Assembly (NCBI RefSeq): GCF_905480005.1
Contig: NZ_CAJQOO010000060.1
Location: 1 to 33,611, forward strand
Source of the DNA: an uncultured Maricaulis sp.
GTDB lineage: Bacteria; Pseudomonadota; Alphaproteobacteria; Caulobacterales; Maricaulaceae
Direction: 5' to 3'
Length of the DNA: 33,611 nucleotides
The number at the start of each line of letters is the position of its first letter. Positions within the stretch are counted from its first letter, which is position 1. A program made the translations under genes and the position numbers. Below the pieces are notes generated by a model. The model was not told the origin of the DNA, made no database searches, and saw only the letters and a program-made list of their open reading frames with translations. Of this stretch, positions 1 through 8,580 are shown piece after piece.

Positions 1-114
1 CGCAAAACTCCGGTCTGCTCACACGACACTGCATGTGTGGTCCATCAAGCAAGTCTCGCACCGTTTGCCGGGTTGCCCCGTATTCCCGCGAAACCTGTCC
101 CCACAGCCGGGAAC

Positions 115-206
115 GAATCATGTCTTGGACTGATCCGGTTGCCAAGACCTTTCCGGAGTCCCGATCGCAGTTTCGGTGCGAAAACCGGTCCCGGCGGTCA
201 AGAATC
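115..206. promoter_or_regulatory. cluster of three GANTC sites upstream of chpT
   Basis: GANTC pentamers lie at 115-119, 156-160 and 202-206, the last only a few bases before the chosen chpT start. GANTC is the target of the cell-cycle DNA methyltransferase CcrM in alphaproteobacteria. Three in 92 bp is several times denser than expected for this base composition. Nothing else recognisable was seen in 1-210. That chpT transcription responds to methylation state is an inference. Confidence 0.4.
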
Positions 207-210
207 ATGT

Positions 211-894
211 ATGGAAAATGCCATGCAAGACGATATCACCGCCGAACTTCCGGCCGACCAACTCGCCGCCCTGCTCTGTGCACGGCTTTGTCATGACCTT
301 GTCAGCCCGGTCTCGGCGCTGGGTGCTGCGCTCAGCGTGTTCGATGATCCGGACAGTGGCGACATGCATGATGACGCCATGGATTTGGTGCGCGAAAGCT
401 CGCGACAGGCCCAATCCAAGCTGGAATTCTGCCGCCTTGCTTTCGGGGCGGGCGGGTCTGCGCCGGGCATTCTGGACAGTCGCGAAATGCAGCGCCTGAC
501 CGAAAACATGTTTTCCTCGGTCAAGCCGGACATTGTCTGGAAGGTGGAGCCGACCGGGCTGGAAAAACAGGCCGCCCGGCTGCTCTTGAATATGTGCCTT
601 CTGGGCGTTGATGCCGCGCCGCGTGGCGGCACCGTCACCATCGAGGCGACGACGGCAGCTGGCGGGGCGCGTCTGCGTGTCATCTCTGAAGGTCCGCGCG
701 CGCGCCTGGAAGAGGGCACAGCCCGCGCCCTGGAAGCCCATGCGCCGGAAAACGGTTATGATGGCCGCTCGATCCAGCCCTATTACACGGGCCTGATCGC
801 GCGCACGAATGGTGGCAGGGTGAGCGCGCAGGCCGATGAAAACCGGGTGGAGTTCATCGCGCTGGTGAAGGGTCCGGAAGGGATGATTGGTTGA
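211..894 (+). CDS. chpT: histidine phosphotransferase ChpT
   Basis: This is the phosphotransfer protein of the CckA-ChpT-CtrA/CpdR relay, moving phosphate from the hybrid kinase CckA to CtrA and CpdR in the cytoplasm. The product is 227 aa. The N-terminal helix carries the family signature CHDLVSP, with the phospho-accepting His at residue 28, followed by a helical dimerisation segment. The remainder is a degenerate GHKL-like fold without clear ATP-binding N and G boxes, as known for ChpT. The frame is open upstream to position 37, but that extension has no ChpT character. ATG 211 was chosen; ATG 223, preceded by GGAAAA, is an equally good start. The gene lies 127 bp before cheA on the same strand, and its substrate ctrA lies about 7 kb downstream. 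Identification rests on the signature, the length and the presence of ctrA and sciP nearby. Confidence 0.85.
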   Translation: MENAMQDDITAELPADQLAALLCARLCHDLVSPVSALGAALSVFDDPDSGDMHDDAMDLVRESSRQAQSKLEFCRLAFGAGGSAPGILDSREMQRLTENMFSSVKPDIVWKVEPTGLEKQAARLLLNMCLLGVDAAPRGGTVTIEATTAAGGARLRVISEGPRARLEEGTARALEAHAPENGYDGRSIQPYYTGLIARTNGGRVSAQADENRVEFIALVKGPEGMIG

Positions 895-1021
895 TGACGC
901 AGGCGTGGGCGGCGTTGCATATCGTATGACCGATTTGTCTGCGAGAAGACGTTCGCTGCCAAGAGTCCGTTAACTAAGGCCTGTCAGGTTGCTGTTGAAT
1001 CAGAACCGCACGGGGCCTGCC

Positions 1022-3808
1022 ATGGACGATCTAATGAGCGAATTCTTGACGGAGACGGCCGAGAGCCTGGATGTCATCGATTCCGAACTGGTGCGCTTCG
1101 AGAATAACCCTGAAGACCGGGCGATCCTCGATAATATTTTCCGTCTCCTGCACACCATCAAGGGAACCTGCGGGTTCCTCGGACTTCCGCGACTGGAAGC
1201 GGTGGCGCATGCCGGCGAAACCCTTCTGGGCAAGTTCCGTGATGGCGAACTGAGCGTTTCACCGCCGATGGTGACGCTGGTCCTGCAGGCGATCGACCAG
1301 ATCAAGGTCGTGCTTGAAGCCCTCGAGAATACCGGCGTTGAACCGGCCGGTGATGACTCCGAACTGATCGGCCGCCTCGAAGACGCCTCGATGGGACGTC
1401 TGCCGGAGCAGGCCGACGAGAACGTGCCGCAGCAGCCGGAAAACTGGGACAGTGACCTGGGCCGCGAACTGCGCCCGGGTGAAGTGTCCCTCGCTGATCT
1501 GGAAGCCGCCTTCAACGGGACCGATCCGGAAGTCGAGACCGGCGCGGAACCGGTCGCCGAGCCGGTCCAGCATATCGGCGTCGGCGAGTTCGACCCGGCC
1601 CTGGGTCGCGAGCTGCGCCCGGGTGAAGTGTCCGCGGCGGAACTTGAAGCCGCTTTCGCCGATGCCGAGCCGGACCCGACTGTCGCGCCACCGACGACCG
1701 AGCTGATCACCAAGGATATGAGTCAGGCCGAAGCCCTCGCGACTGCGATGGCTGAGCTCAAGGGCGGCGATGACGCCGTTGCCGGCGATGACGCCGTTGC
1801 CGGCGAAGGCGGTGTGAAGGTCCAGCAGACTGTGCGCGTCGGTGTCGACGTGCTCGAGGCGCTGATGACCACCGTCTCCGAGCTCGTTCTGACTCGGAAC
1901 CAGCTGATGCAGACCATTCGCGGTCTGGAAGACGAAGAACTCAAAGGTCCGCTCCAGCGCCTGTCCGCCGTGACCGGTGAGCTGCAGGACGGTGTCATGA
2001 AGACCCGCATGCAGCCGATTGGCGATGCCTGGCGCAAGCTGCCGCGGATCATCCGCGACGTCTCCACCGATCTTGGCAAGAAGATCGAACTGGTGATGGA
2101 AGGCAATGAGACCGAGCTCGACCGTCAGGTCCTCGAACTCATCAAGGATCCGCTCACCCACATGGTCCGCAACTCCGCTGACCATGGCCTGGAAATGCCG
2201 GCTGACCGCGTCAAGGCGGGCAAGGCCGAGAAGGGCACGATCAAGCTTTCCGCCTATCATGAAGGCGGGCACATCATTATTGCCATCTCCGATGATGGCA
2301 TGGGCCTCAACACGGCCCGTATCGGCGAGAAGGCCCTCGAGAAGGGGCTGACCACGCACGAAGAACTCGAGCGGATGCCGGAGCAGCAGATCCACCGCTT
2401 CATCTTCGCCCCGGGTTTCTCGACCGCCGAGAAAGTCACCAACCTGTCCGGCCGCGGCGTCGGCATGGACGTGGTGCGCACCAATATCGAGCAGATCGGC
2501 GGCGTCATCGATGTCACCTCGACCGCCGGCAAGGGGTCACACTTCTCGATCAAGATCCCGCTCACCCTGGCCATCGTGTCGGCGCTCATCGTCGGTTGCG
2601 ACGAGCAGCGTTTCGCCATTCCCCAGCTCGCCGTACGCGAACTGGTGCGTGTCGGCGCCGGGTCCGAGCACACGGTTGAAAACCTCAATGGCGCCCGCGT
2701 CATGCGTCTGCGCGACCGGCTCATGCCGCTGGTCGACCTGCACGATGTGCTGGGTGTCGGCGAAGCCTATAACGGCCAGGAAGACGAGACCGGTTTCGTG
2801 GTCGTCCTCGATGCCGGTGGCCGCAATGTCGGCCTGGTCGTCGACAATGTCCTCGACACCGAAGAGATCGTCGTCAAGCCGCTCTCGGATTCCCTGCGCG
2901 GGGTTCACGCCTATTCCGGTGCCACCATTCTCGGCGATGGTTCGGTCATCATGATCCTCGACCCGAATGGACTGGCCGGCGAGATTGTCACTGCCTTGGA
3001 CGAAGAAGCCTCGATGGAAGCCTCGGCCGCGAAAGCCGCAGAGGCCACAAACACGCAGCGCCTCCTGCTGGTGCGCGCCGGTGGGTCCGAACCGAAAGCG
3101 GTTCCGCTTGCCCTGGTCACGCGTCTGGAAGAATTCAATCCGGACACCATCGAAAGCACGAATGGGCGCCTTGTGGTCCAGTATCGCGGCCGCCTGATGC
3201 CGATCGTGCCGATCGGCTCGGAAATCCGCACGGTGGAAGGTCAGCGCCAGCCGGTCCTGGTCTTTGCCGAGAACCACACCTCCATCGGTCTGGCCGTCGA
3301 CGAGATCGTCGATGTGGTTGAAGAGCGTGTCGACATGCAGATGTCTTCGGACAAGCAGGGCATCATCGGTTCCGCCATCATCAAGGGCAAGGCCACCGAT
3401 GTGGTCGACATCGCCTGGTATCTCGACCAGTCCCGCGCCGGCAATATCCAGCGCAGGACGAGCAATCGCCGCCGCCGCATCCTGCTGGTCGATGCCGACG
3501 CCTTCGCGCGCCGCATGATCGCGCCGCTGCTGGCGGCTGCGGGTTATGACGTGACCCCGACCGGCGGCATGCATGAAGTGCACGCCATTGCCGAGGCCGG
3601 GGAGCAGTTCGACGCCGTGGTCGGTGATCCGACGGCGCTGTCGCGCATTCGCCAGGAGGGCCTGTGGTCGACCCTGCCGACGCTCGCTGTCACCGACTGG
3701 CCGGAAGATACGCAGTCCGAGGGCCTGACGGCCGTGCTGCCGAGATCTGATCGTGGCGCTCTCATCGCCGCACTCGACTCGGTGTCTCAAGAGGAGAAGG
3801 TGGCATGA
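1022..3808 (+). CDS. cheA: chemotaxis histidine kinase CheA with C-terminal degenerate receiver domain
   Basis: CheA autophosphorylates in response to chemoreceptors and phosphorylates CheY and CheB. In the 928-aa product, the P1 Hpt domain covers residues 1-110 with phospho-His44 in LLHTIKGTCGFLG. A low-complexity linker (about 135-265) replaces a recognisable P2 domain and contains a duplicated motif, LGRELRPGEVS, at about 146 and 194. P3 dimerisation follows (about 270-330), then the HATPase P4 with an N box around HMVRNSADHG and a G box in NLSGRGVGMDVV. Two successive CheW-like modules occupy about 515-655 and 680-805. A receiver-like domain fills 818-924 but has Arg in place of the conserved Lys near its end. 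ATG 1022 was chosen because GGGG lies about 8 bp upstream; an in-frame TTG exists at 989. The stop overlaps the cheW start as ATGA, so the two genes are probably translationally coupled. Confidence 0.93.
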   Translation: MDDLMSEFLTETAESLDVIDSELVRFENNPEDRAILDNIFRLLHTIKGTCGFLGLPRLEAVAHAGETLLGKFRDGELSVSPPMVTLVLQAIDQIKVVLEALENTGVEPAGDDSELIGRLEDASMGRLPEQADENVPQQPENWDSDLGRELRPGEVSLADLEAAFNGTDPEVETGAEPVAEPVQHIGVGEFDPALGRELRPGEVSAAELEAAFADAEPDPTVAPPTTELITKDMSQAEALATAMAELKGGDDAVAGDDAVAGEGGVKVQQTVRVGVDVLEALMTTVSELVLTRNQLMQTIRGLEDEELKGPLQRLSAVTGELQDGVMKTRMQPIGDAWRKLPRIIRDVSTDLGKKIELVMEGNETELDRQVLELIKDPLTHMVRNSADHGLEMPADRVKAGKAEKGTIKLSAYHEGGHIIIAISDDGMGLNTARIGEKALEKGLTTHEELERMPEQQIHRFIFAPGFSTAEKVTNLSGRGVGMDVVRTNIEQIGGVIDVTSTAGKGSHFSIKIPLTLAIVSALIVGCDEQRFAIPQLAVRELVRVGAGSEHTVENLNGARVMRLRDRLMPLVDLHDVLGVGEAYNGQEDETGFVVVLDAGGRNVGLVVDNVLDTEEIVVKPLSDSLRGVHAYSGATILGDGSVIMILDPNGLAGEIVTALDEEASMEASAAKAAEATNTQRLLLVRAGGSEPKAVPLALVTRLEEFNPDTIESTNGRLVVQYRGRLMPIVPIGSEIRTVEGQRQPVLVFAENHTSIGLAVDEIVDVVEERVDMQMSSDKQGIIGSAIIKGKATDVVDIAWYLDQSRAGNIQRRTSNRRRRILLVDADAFARRMIAPLLAAAGYDVTPTGGMHEVHAIAEAGEQFDAVVGDPTALSRIRQEGLWSTLPTLAVTDWPEDTQSEGLTAVLPRSDRGALIAALDSVSQEEKVA
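1766..1801 (+). repeat. two perfect 18-bp tandem units within cheA
   Basis: The unit GGCGATGACGCCGTTGCC occurs twice head to tail and encodes GDDAVA-GDDAVA in the CheA linker just before the dimerisation domain. It probably arose by slippage in a flexible linker. It could vary in copy number between strains without breaking the frame. Confidence 0.8.
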
Positions 3809-4290
3809 CCACGACACACGATGACAACTCGGAGCTCAGCGCCGAGTCGATGAATGAATATGTCTCGGTGCGCATTGGTGATCAGCTCTTTGGTGCTCCG
3901 GTCGACGCGATCCGTGAAGTGTTCGCGCCGCAATCGGTGACATCGGTCCCGCTGGCCCCGAATGAAGTGGCCGGCCTGCTCAATCTGCGCGGCCGTATCG
4001 TGACCGCGATTGATGCCCGCCGCCGCCTCGGTTTGCCGCCGCGCGAAGCCGATGATGCGGGAATGGCACTTGGTGTCGAGCGTGGTAGCGAAATTTTTGG
4101 ACTTATCGTGGACAGTGTCGGTGAAGTGCTTCGTCGACCTAGGGCGGAGCTGGAGCCGGTGCCGGCTCATGTCGATCCGACCTGGCGGTCGATGGTCAAG
4201 GGTGTGCACCGTCTGGATAAGGAATTGCTGGCAGTCCTCGACGTCTCGGCCGTTATCGGAACGGCCGGCGCCAAGGCAGAAGCCGCCTAG
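3805..4290 (+). CDS. cheW: chemotaxis coupling protein CheW
   Basis: CheW bridges CheA to the cytoplasmic tips of chemoreceptors. The 161-aa product is a single CheW domain after a short acidic N-terminal tail of about 18 residues. The conserved turn NLRG lies at residues 60-63, followed by IVTAIDARRRLGL, and the C-terminal half carries the typical VDSVGEVL segment. The start ATG overlaps the cheA stop (ATGA). The next gene, cheY, begins 14 bp after the stop with a GGAGG ribosome-binding site in the gap. It is the only stand-alone CheW in the window, although CheA carries two CheW-like modules of its own. Confidence 0.93.
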   Translation: MTTTHDDNSELSAESMNEYVSVRIGDQLFGAPVDAIREVFAPQSVTSVPLAPNEVAGLLNLRGRIVTAIDARRRLGLPPREADDAGMALGVERGSEIFGLIVDSVGEVLRRPRAELEPVPAHVDPTWRSMVKGVHRLDKELLAVLDVSAVIGTAGAKAEAA

Positions 4291-4304
4291 CGGAGGGTGT
4301 TGGG

Positions 4305-4679
4305 ATGAAAATGTGTCTGGTCGTTGACGATTCCCGGGTGATCCGGAAAGTCGCGCGCAAAATTCTCGAAGAACTTCAGTTCGAATGTGTCGAGGCGGGT
4401 GACGGGTCGGAAGCCCTGGAAGCCTGCCGCAAGCAGATGCCGGACGCGATCCTCCTGGACTGGAACATGCCGGTCATGAACGGGCTGGATTTCGTCAAGG
4501 CGCTGCGACGCGAAGAGGGCGGCGATCAGCCGGTCGTCGTTTTTTGCACGACGGAAAACGACATGGCGCACATCACCGAAGCCCTCCGGGCTGGTGCCGA
4601 TGAGTATGTCATGAAGCCGTTTGATGGCGACATCATCGAGTCCAAGTTCCAGCAAACGGGTTTGCTGCGCGCTTCCTGA
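4305..4679 (+). CDS. cheY: single-domain response regulator CheY
   Basis: CheY is phosphorylated by CheA and, in the classical pathway, binds the flagellar switch FliM. The 124-aa product is a stand-alone receiver with all catalytic residues visible: the acidic pair Asp8-Asp9 in VVDDSR, phospho-acceptor Asp52 in LLDWNMP, Thr82 in FCTTEN and Lys104 in MKPFD. A GGAGG motif sits about 10 bp before the start. Alphaproteobacteria often carry several CheYs, so this copy could act as a phosphate sink or on another target rather than directly on the motor. Its place in the che operon supports the CheY name. Confidence 0.9.
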   Translation: MKMCLVVDDSRVIRKVARKILEELQFECVEAGDGSEALEACRKQMPDAILLDWNMPVMNGLDFVKALRREEGGDQPVVVFCTTENDMAHITEALRAGADEYVMKPFDGDIIESKFQQTGLLRAS

Positions 4680-4690
4680 GGGGGTTTCCA

Positions 4691-5887
4691 ATGACGGAAC
4701 TCGCCCATATGGCGTCTCCCGCCCATTCCATCGCCCGGGTCCTCGTGATTGATGACTCGGCCGTCGCCCGCGGTCTCATGACGCGCTGGGTGGAAGAAGA
4801 CACGGATCTCACCCTCGTCGGCGCTGCCGTTGATGGCGAGCAAGGCCTGCGAAAGGCCGAGGAACTCAAGCCCGACCTGATCGTGCTTGATGTCGAAATG
4901 CCGAAAATGGACGGTCTGGCCGCCCTCCCGCTGCTGCTGAAGGCGGTGCCGGGCTGCAAGGTGGTGATGGCCTCGACGCTGACGCGTCGGGGTGGTGAAG
5001 TGACCATTCGCGCGCTCTCCATGGGCGCCGCAGATTATGCCTCCAAGCCCCAGGCTGGCCGTCTCGCCGGCGCCGAGGAATTCCGCCGCGATCTTCTCAC
5101 CAAGCTGAAAGCCCTGGCGCCGCGACCGATTCCGCCGGTCCCGACACAGAACCAGATCGCGCCGGGCGCTCCGGCAGCACCGACCGCGCCGACAGCACCG
5201 ACCGCTCGCACGATCTCCGCGCCGCCGCCGGCTTCAGCGCCAGCGAAAAAGATGCATGCGCCGGTGGCGCAGCCGCCGCAGACCCGTGGCACGCCGCGTC
5301 ATACCGGTCGTCCGGATATCATCGCCATCGGTTCCTCAACCGGCGGGCCCCAGGCTTTGCGCGATGTGATAGCTGCAATTCCGGCTGATGTTCGTGCCCC
5401 GATTGTCATCGCACAGCACATGCCGGCACTGTTCACCAAAATTCTCGCCGAACACCTGACCAAGGCCGGCAAGCTGGTGTGCAAGGAAGCCGAAGACAAT
5501 GAGCGGCTGAAGCCGGGCTGCGTCTATGTCGCGCCGGGTGATTTTCACATGACCATCCGCAAGGACGCGGCGGGCTTCTATGCGGTGCTCGACCAGACAC
5601 CGCCGATCAATTTCTGTCGTCCGGCAGTCGATCCCCTGTTCCAGTCGGTGGCCGAGGTCACGCGCGGAGCAGCCCTGGGCATCATTCTGACGGGCATGGG
5701 CCATGACGGCCGCGAAGGCGCGCGCATGCTGCGCAATGCCGGCGGTACGATTCTGGCCCAGGACGAGGCGACAAGTATCGTCTGGGGTATGCCGGGAGCC
5801 GTGGCGGAAGCCGGCCTGGCCGATGAAATCCTGTCTTTGTCGGAGATAGGTCCGGGCATTGTCCGGCGCGTGAAAGGTGGATTGTAA
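4691..5887 (+). CDS. cheB: chemoreceptor methylesterase/glutamine deamidase CheB
   Basis: CheB removes methyl groups from receptor glutamates and deamidates glutamines, giving adaptation when phosphorylated by CheA. The product is 398 aa. A receiver domain occupies residues 15-135, with Asp67 in VLDVEMPKMDG as the phosphorylation site. An Ala/Pro/Thr-rich linker (about 145-205) contains short APTAPT repeats. The methylesterase domain (about 208-398) has the catalytic triad at Ser216 in GSSTGGP, His243 in AQHMPA and Asp339 in GMGHDGREG. It is paired with cheR, which starts only 2 bp after the cheB stop. The linker is the only part that looks fast-evolving. Confidence 0.95.
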   Translation: MTELAHMASPAHSIARVLVIDDSAVARGLMTRWVEEDTDLTLVGAAVDGEQGLRKAEELKPDLIVLDVEMPKMDGLAALPLLLKAVPGCKVVMASTLTRRGGEVTIRALSMGAADYASKPQAGRLAGAEEFRRDLLTKLKALAPRPIPPVPTQNQIAPGAPAAPTAPTAPTARTISAPPPASAPAKKMHAPVAQPPQTRGTPRHTGRPDIIAIGSSTGGPQALRDVIAAIPADVRAPIVIAQHMPALFTKILAEHLTKAGKLVCKEAEDNERLKPGCVYVAPGDFHMTIRKDAAGFYAVLDQTPPINFCRPAVDPLFQSVAEVTRGAALGIILTGMGHDGREGARMLRNAGGTILAQDEATSIVWGMPGAVAEAGLADEILSLSEIGPGIVRRVKGGL

Positions 5888-5889
5888 TA

Positions 5890-6726
5890 ATGATAAAACA
5901 AGATGACATCCTTTTCGTGGCTGCAGAGGCGTTCAAGCGCTCGGGTCTCGTTTTGTCTGCCGACAAGGGGTATCTGCTGGAAAGCCGTCTGGCGCCGTTG
6001 GCCCGGGCCGAAGGGTATCCGTCGATCGAGGCGCTGATCACAGCTGCCCGTCGCGATCCCGGGGGGCGCCTTCTCTGGTCGATCACGGAAGCGCTTGCGA
6101 CGCACGAAACCTTCTTTTTCCGCGACAACACGCCGTTCGACCTGTTCAAGCAGGATGTCCTGCCGGTCCTCGCCCGTGCCCGCGGCAATAATGGTCAGAT
6201 TCGCATCTGGTGCGCGGCGTGCTCGTCAGGTCAGGAACCCTATTCCCTGGCAATGCTGCTCGAGGAAGAGCGTGCCCGGCTCGGAAATCTGCGCATCGAA
6301 ATCATCGCCACCGACATGGCACCGCGCGTGCTCGAAAAGGCCAAGGCCGGCGTTTACTCGCAGTTCGAGGTTCAGCGGGGCCTGGCCGTGCAGCGCCTGG
6401 TCCAGCATTTCGAGCAACAGGGCGAGCAGTGGCGCGTCAAGCCGAACATTCGCTCCATGGTGACGTTCCAGAAGCAGAACCTGCTCGAGAACTTCTCCCT
6501 CATGGGCACGTTTGATCTGGTATTCTGCCGCAATGTCCTGATCTATTTTGATGCCGACACCAAGAAGAAGGTGCTCGGACGCATCGCCCAGCAGACCGCC
6601 CAGGATGGCTATCTGATAATGGGTGCCGCCGAAACAGTGGTGGGTCTCTCAAGTGATTTCTCGCCGGTTGAAGGGCGCCGTGGTCTTTATGGCCGCGCCG
6701 CAGCCGCAAAATCGGCCGCAGCCTGA
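5890..6726 (+). CDS. cheR: chemoreceptor glutamate methyltransferase CheR
   Basis: CheR methylates receptor glutamates using S-adenosylmethionine and opposes CheB. The product is 278 aa. An N-terminal helical domain covers about 1-80 and ends in THETFFFRD (71-79), which contacts the receptor. The SAM-binding fold has WCAACSSGQEP (107-117), ATDM and the FCRNVLIYF strand (212-220). The C-terminus is a short Ala-rich tail with no extra TPR domain. The gene follows cheB by 2 bp and is the last of the operon, before a strong terminator. No cheD, cheX or chemoreceptor gene is present in the window, so receptors must be encoded elsewhere. Confidence 0.95.
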   Translation: MIKQDDILFVAAEAFKRSGLVLSADKGYLLESRLAPLARAEGYPSIEALITAARRDPGGRLLWSITEALATHETFFFRDNTPFDLFKQDVLPVLARARGNNGQIRIWCAACSSGQEPYSLAMLLEEERARLGNLRIEIIATDMAPRVLEKAKAGVYSQFEVQRGLAVQRLVQHFEQQGEQWRVKPNIRSMVTFQKQNLLENFSLMGTFDLVFCRNVLIYFDADTKKKVLGRIAQQTAQDGYLIMGAAETVVGLSSDFSPVEGRRGLYGRAAAAKSAAA

Positions 6727-6751
6727 CCGGCCAGCGACGCTCTGTCTGATC

Positions 6752-6786
6752 AAGGCCCCGCAGCCCGGCTGCGGGGCCTTTCTCTT
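6752..6786 (+). terminator. rho-independent terminator after the che operon
   Basis: A perfect 12-bp stem AAGGCCCCGCAG / CTGCGGGGCCTT (6752-6763 and 6769-6780) with a CCCGG loop is followed by a T-rich tract. It sits 25 bp after the cheR stop and separates the che operon from the next gene. Confidence 0.85.
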
Positions 6787-6860
6787 GACCCGAGCCTGAG
6801 CGCGCGCCCTAGTATCGGCCTATCCGTCAACCGATCCGCCCGCGTGTCGAAGGTGTCCGC

Positions 6861-7628
6861 ATGAGTATGATCCTGGCCGCTTTTGCCCTCAGCCTCGCTT
6901 GGGTGCAGTCCGACCACGCCGCGGCAAGTGTCCCGCAGCCACCGGCCTGCGAGATCGAAATCTTCGAGACATCACGCTTCCTCGTCTGCGCCTACATGGC
7001 CGACCGTCACGATCTCCGTCTCGTGCGCAATGACCTGGACCCGCAACGCTCGCGCCGTCTCGACGCGCTGTTGCGCGATCCGGACATCGAGAGGGGCCGC
7101 GTGCGCTTCGCAATGAATGCCGGCATGTTCGAGGAGTCGGGCCGGCCGCTGGGCCTCTATGTGGGAGAGGGCAGGACAGGGCGCGCCCTGAACACCCGCT
7201 CGGGCCATCGCGGCAATTTCTATCTCATGCCCAATGGCGTCTTCTTTACCGATGGTCGCGGGCACCCCTTCGTTGTGACAAGCGCCGACTGGCCGGATCA
7301 TGCCGATGATGCCGTGTGGGCGAGCCAGTCCGGGCCAATGCTGGTGATTGACGGGGCCTTGCACCCTGCCATTCAGCATGACGGCCCCTCGCGCCGGGTG
7401 CGTAACGGGGTTGGCGTGATCGGGGAGGGCGCCGCCCTGTTTGTGCTCAGCCTCGAACCGGTTTCCTTCGGGCGGCTGGCGCGCTTTTTCCGCGATGGGC
7501 TGGGCAGCGAAAATGCCCTTTATCTGGACGGGGTCGTATCCGGCGCCTGGGTGCCGTCACTCCCGCGTCTCGACCTGATTCACCGTGTCGGACCAGTATT
7601 TGTGATCAGCGAGCGGGAACGCCGCTGA
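6861..7628 (+). CDS. secreted phosphodiester glycosidase family (DUF2233/NAGPA-like) protein
   Basis: The 255-aa product begins with a hydrophobic leader (MSMILAAFALSLAW) that looks like a cleavable signal peptide, so it is probably periplasmic. Landmarks of the family shared with the NAGPA 'uncovering enzyme' are FAMNAGMF near residue 90, ASQSGPMLVIDG near 155, VRNGVGVI near 180 and NALYLDGVVSG near 220. Family members cleave GlcNAc-phosphodiesters or related cell-envelope glycans, but the substrate of this one cannot be told. It has its own promoter space after the che terminator and converges on ctrA. No flagellar or chemotaxis role is implied by the sequence. The family assignment is fairly secure; the function is open. 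Confidence 0.75.
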   Translation: MSMILAAFALSLAWVQSDHAAASVPQPPACEIEIFETSRFLVCAYMADRHDLRLVRNDLDPQRSRRLDALLRDPDIERGRVRFAMNAGMFEESGRPLGLYVGEGRTGRALNTRSGHRGNFYLMPNGVFFTDGRGHPFVVTSADWPDHADDAVWASQSGPMLVIDGALHPAIQHDGPSRRVRNGVGVIGEGAALFVLSLEPVSFGRLARFFRDGLGSENALYLDGVVSGAWVPSLPRLDLIHRVGPVFVISERERR

Positions 7629-7656
7629 GGGGAGGCGGCACGTCGCGCGCAAAGAA

Positions 7657-7687
7657 AAAGGCCCGGGCGGGCAGCCCGGGCCTTTTC
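7657..7687. terminator. bidirectional terminator between the glycosidase-family gene and ctrA
   Basis: A perfect 13-bp inverted repeat, AAAAGGCCCGGGC / GCCCGGGCCTTTT, with a 5-nt loop lies between two converging genes. The T-tracts on both strands let it end transcription from either side. Confidence 0.85.
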
Positions 7688-7706
7688 ATCACGTTGAGAC
7701 CGGAAA

Positions 7707-8402
7707 TCAGGCCGAGGCCTTCTCCTCCACCGGGTCGCGAAGCACATAGCCGCGGCCCCAGACTGTCTCGATATAGTGTTCGCCATTGGTGGCCGCTGCG
7801 AGCTTCTTGCGAAGCTTGCAGATGAAGACGTCGATGATCTTCAGTTCCGGCTCGTCCATGCCGCCATAAAGGTGGTTGAGGAACATTTCCTTGGTGAGCG
7901 TCGTACCCTTGCGAAGGGAGAGCAGCTCGAGCATCTGGTATTCCTTGCCCGTCAGGTGGACGCGCTGGCCTTCAACCTCGACCGTCTTGGCGTCGAGATT
8001 CACGCCGATCGAACCGGTCTTGATGATGGACTGGGAATGCCCCTTGGAGCGACGCACGATGGCATGGATGCGGGCGACCATTTCGTCCTTGTGGAAGGGC
8101 TTGGTCATATAGTCGTCGGCACCACAGCCCAGGCCGCGCACCTTGTTGTCGATGTCGGCATTGCCGGTGAGGATCAGGATCGGGGTATCGACCTTGGCCA
8201 CGCGCAGCGTCTTGAGAACATCAAAGCCCGGCATGTCGGGCAGGTTCAGGTCGAGCAGGATGATGTCGTAATCATACAGCTTGCCCAGGTCGACGCCCTC
8301 TTCGCCGAGGTCGGTGGTGTAGATGTTGAAGCCTTCTGACTTCAGCATCAATTCGATCGACTGGGACGTCGCCCGATCGTCCTCAATAAGAAGAACCCGC
8401 AT
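7707..8402 (-). CDS. ctrA: cell-cycle master response regulator CtrA
   Basis: CtrA is the OmpR-type regulator that, when phosphorylated through CckA-ChpT, activates flagellar, chemotaxis and division genes and in Caulobacter silences the replication origin. The product is 231 aa. The receiver domain (1-120) has Asp8/Asp9, phospho-acceptor Asp51 in [12 protein letters not shown], Thr79 and Lys101 in MTKPFHKDE. The winged-helix DNA-binding domain (about 125-225) includes the strongly conserved [12 protein letters not shown] and [11 protein letters not shown] segments. The C-terminus is EEKASA. In Caulobacter the last residues serve ClpXP recognition and end in two alanines, so the Ser-Ala end is a small difference. 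A GGAGG motif lies 8 bp before the ATG. The gene is divergent from fliI across a 525-bp control region rich in GANTC and TTAA. Confidence 0.96.
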   Translation of the reverse strand: MRVLLIEDDRATSQSIELMLKSEGFNIYTTDLGEEGVDLGKLYDYDIILLDLNLPDMPGFDVLKTLRVAKVDTPILILTGNADIDNKVRGLGCGADDYMTKPFHKDEMVARIHAIVRRSKGHSQSIIKTGSIGVNLDAKTVEVEGQRVHLTGKEYQMLELLSLRKGTTLTKEMFLNHLYGGMDEPELKIIDVFICKLRKKLAAATNGEHYIETVWGRGYVLRDPVEEKASA

Positions 8403-8496
8403 TTGGTTCGCCTCCGGTTTTTGCTACGCGGGGCGAATCACTTCTCGCCCGGCCTCATCTCGTGATTAACCTTATTTGGACGCTATGCGGAAACCC

Positions 8497-8510
8497 TTAA
8501 CGAAAGTTAA
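8497..8510. promoter_or_regulatory. CtrA-box-like TTAA-N6-TTAA in the ctrA promoter region
   Basis: TTAA (8497-8500), CGAAAG, TTAA (8507-8510). The consensus CtrA site is TTAA-N7-TTAA, so the spacer is one base short. Its position, about 100 bp upstream of the ctrA start, fits autoregulation. Confidence 0.4.
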
Positions 8511-8580
8511 CTGTGGCTTGACCGGATTTTGGAATCGGCAGCTCGCGATATCCTTGCTGGGAAGCTTGATTCGGATTTCG

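Noticed and set aside
37-210. Extension of ChpT to an earlier start
   Set aside because: The 58 added residues have no ChpT character, and the stretch contains the GANTC cluster expected of a promoter.
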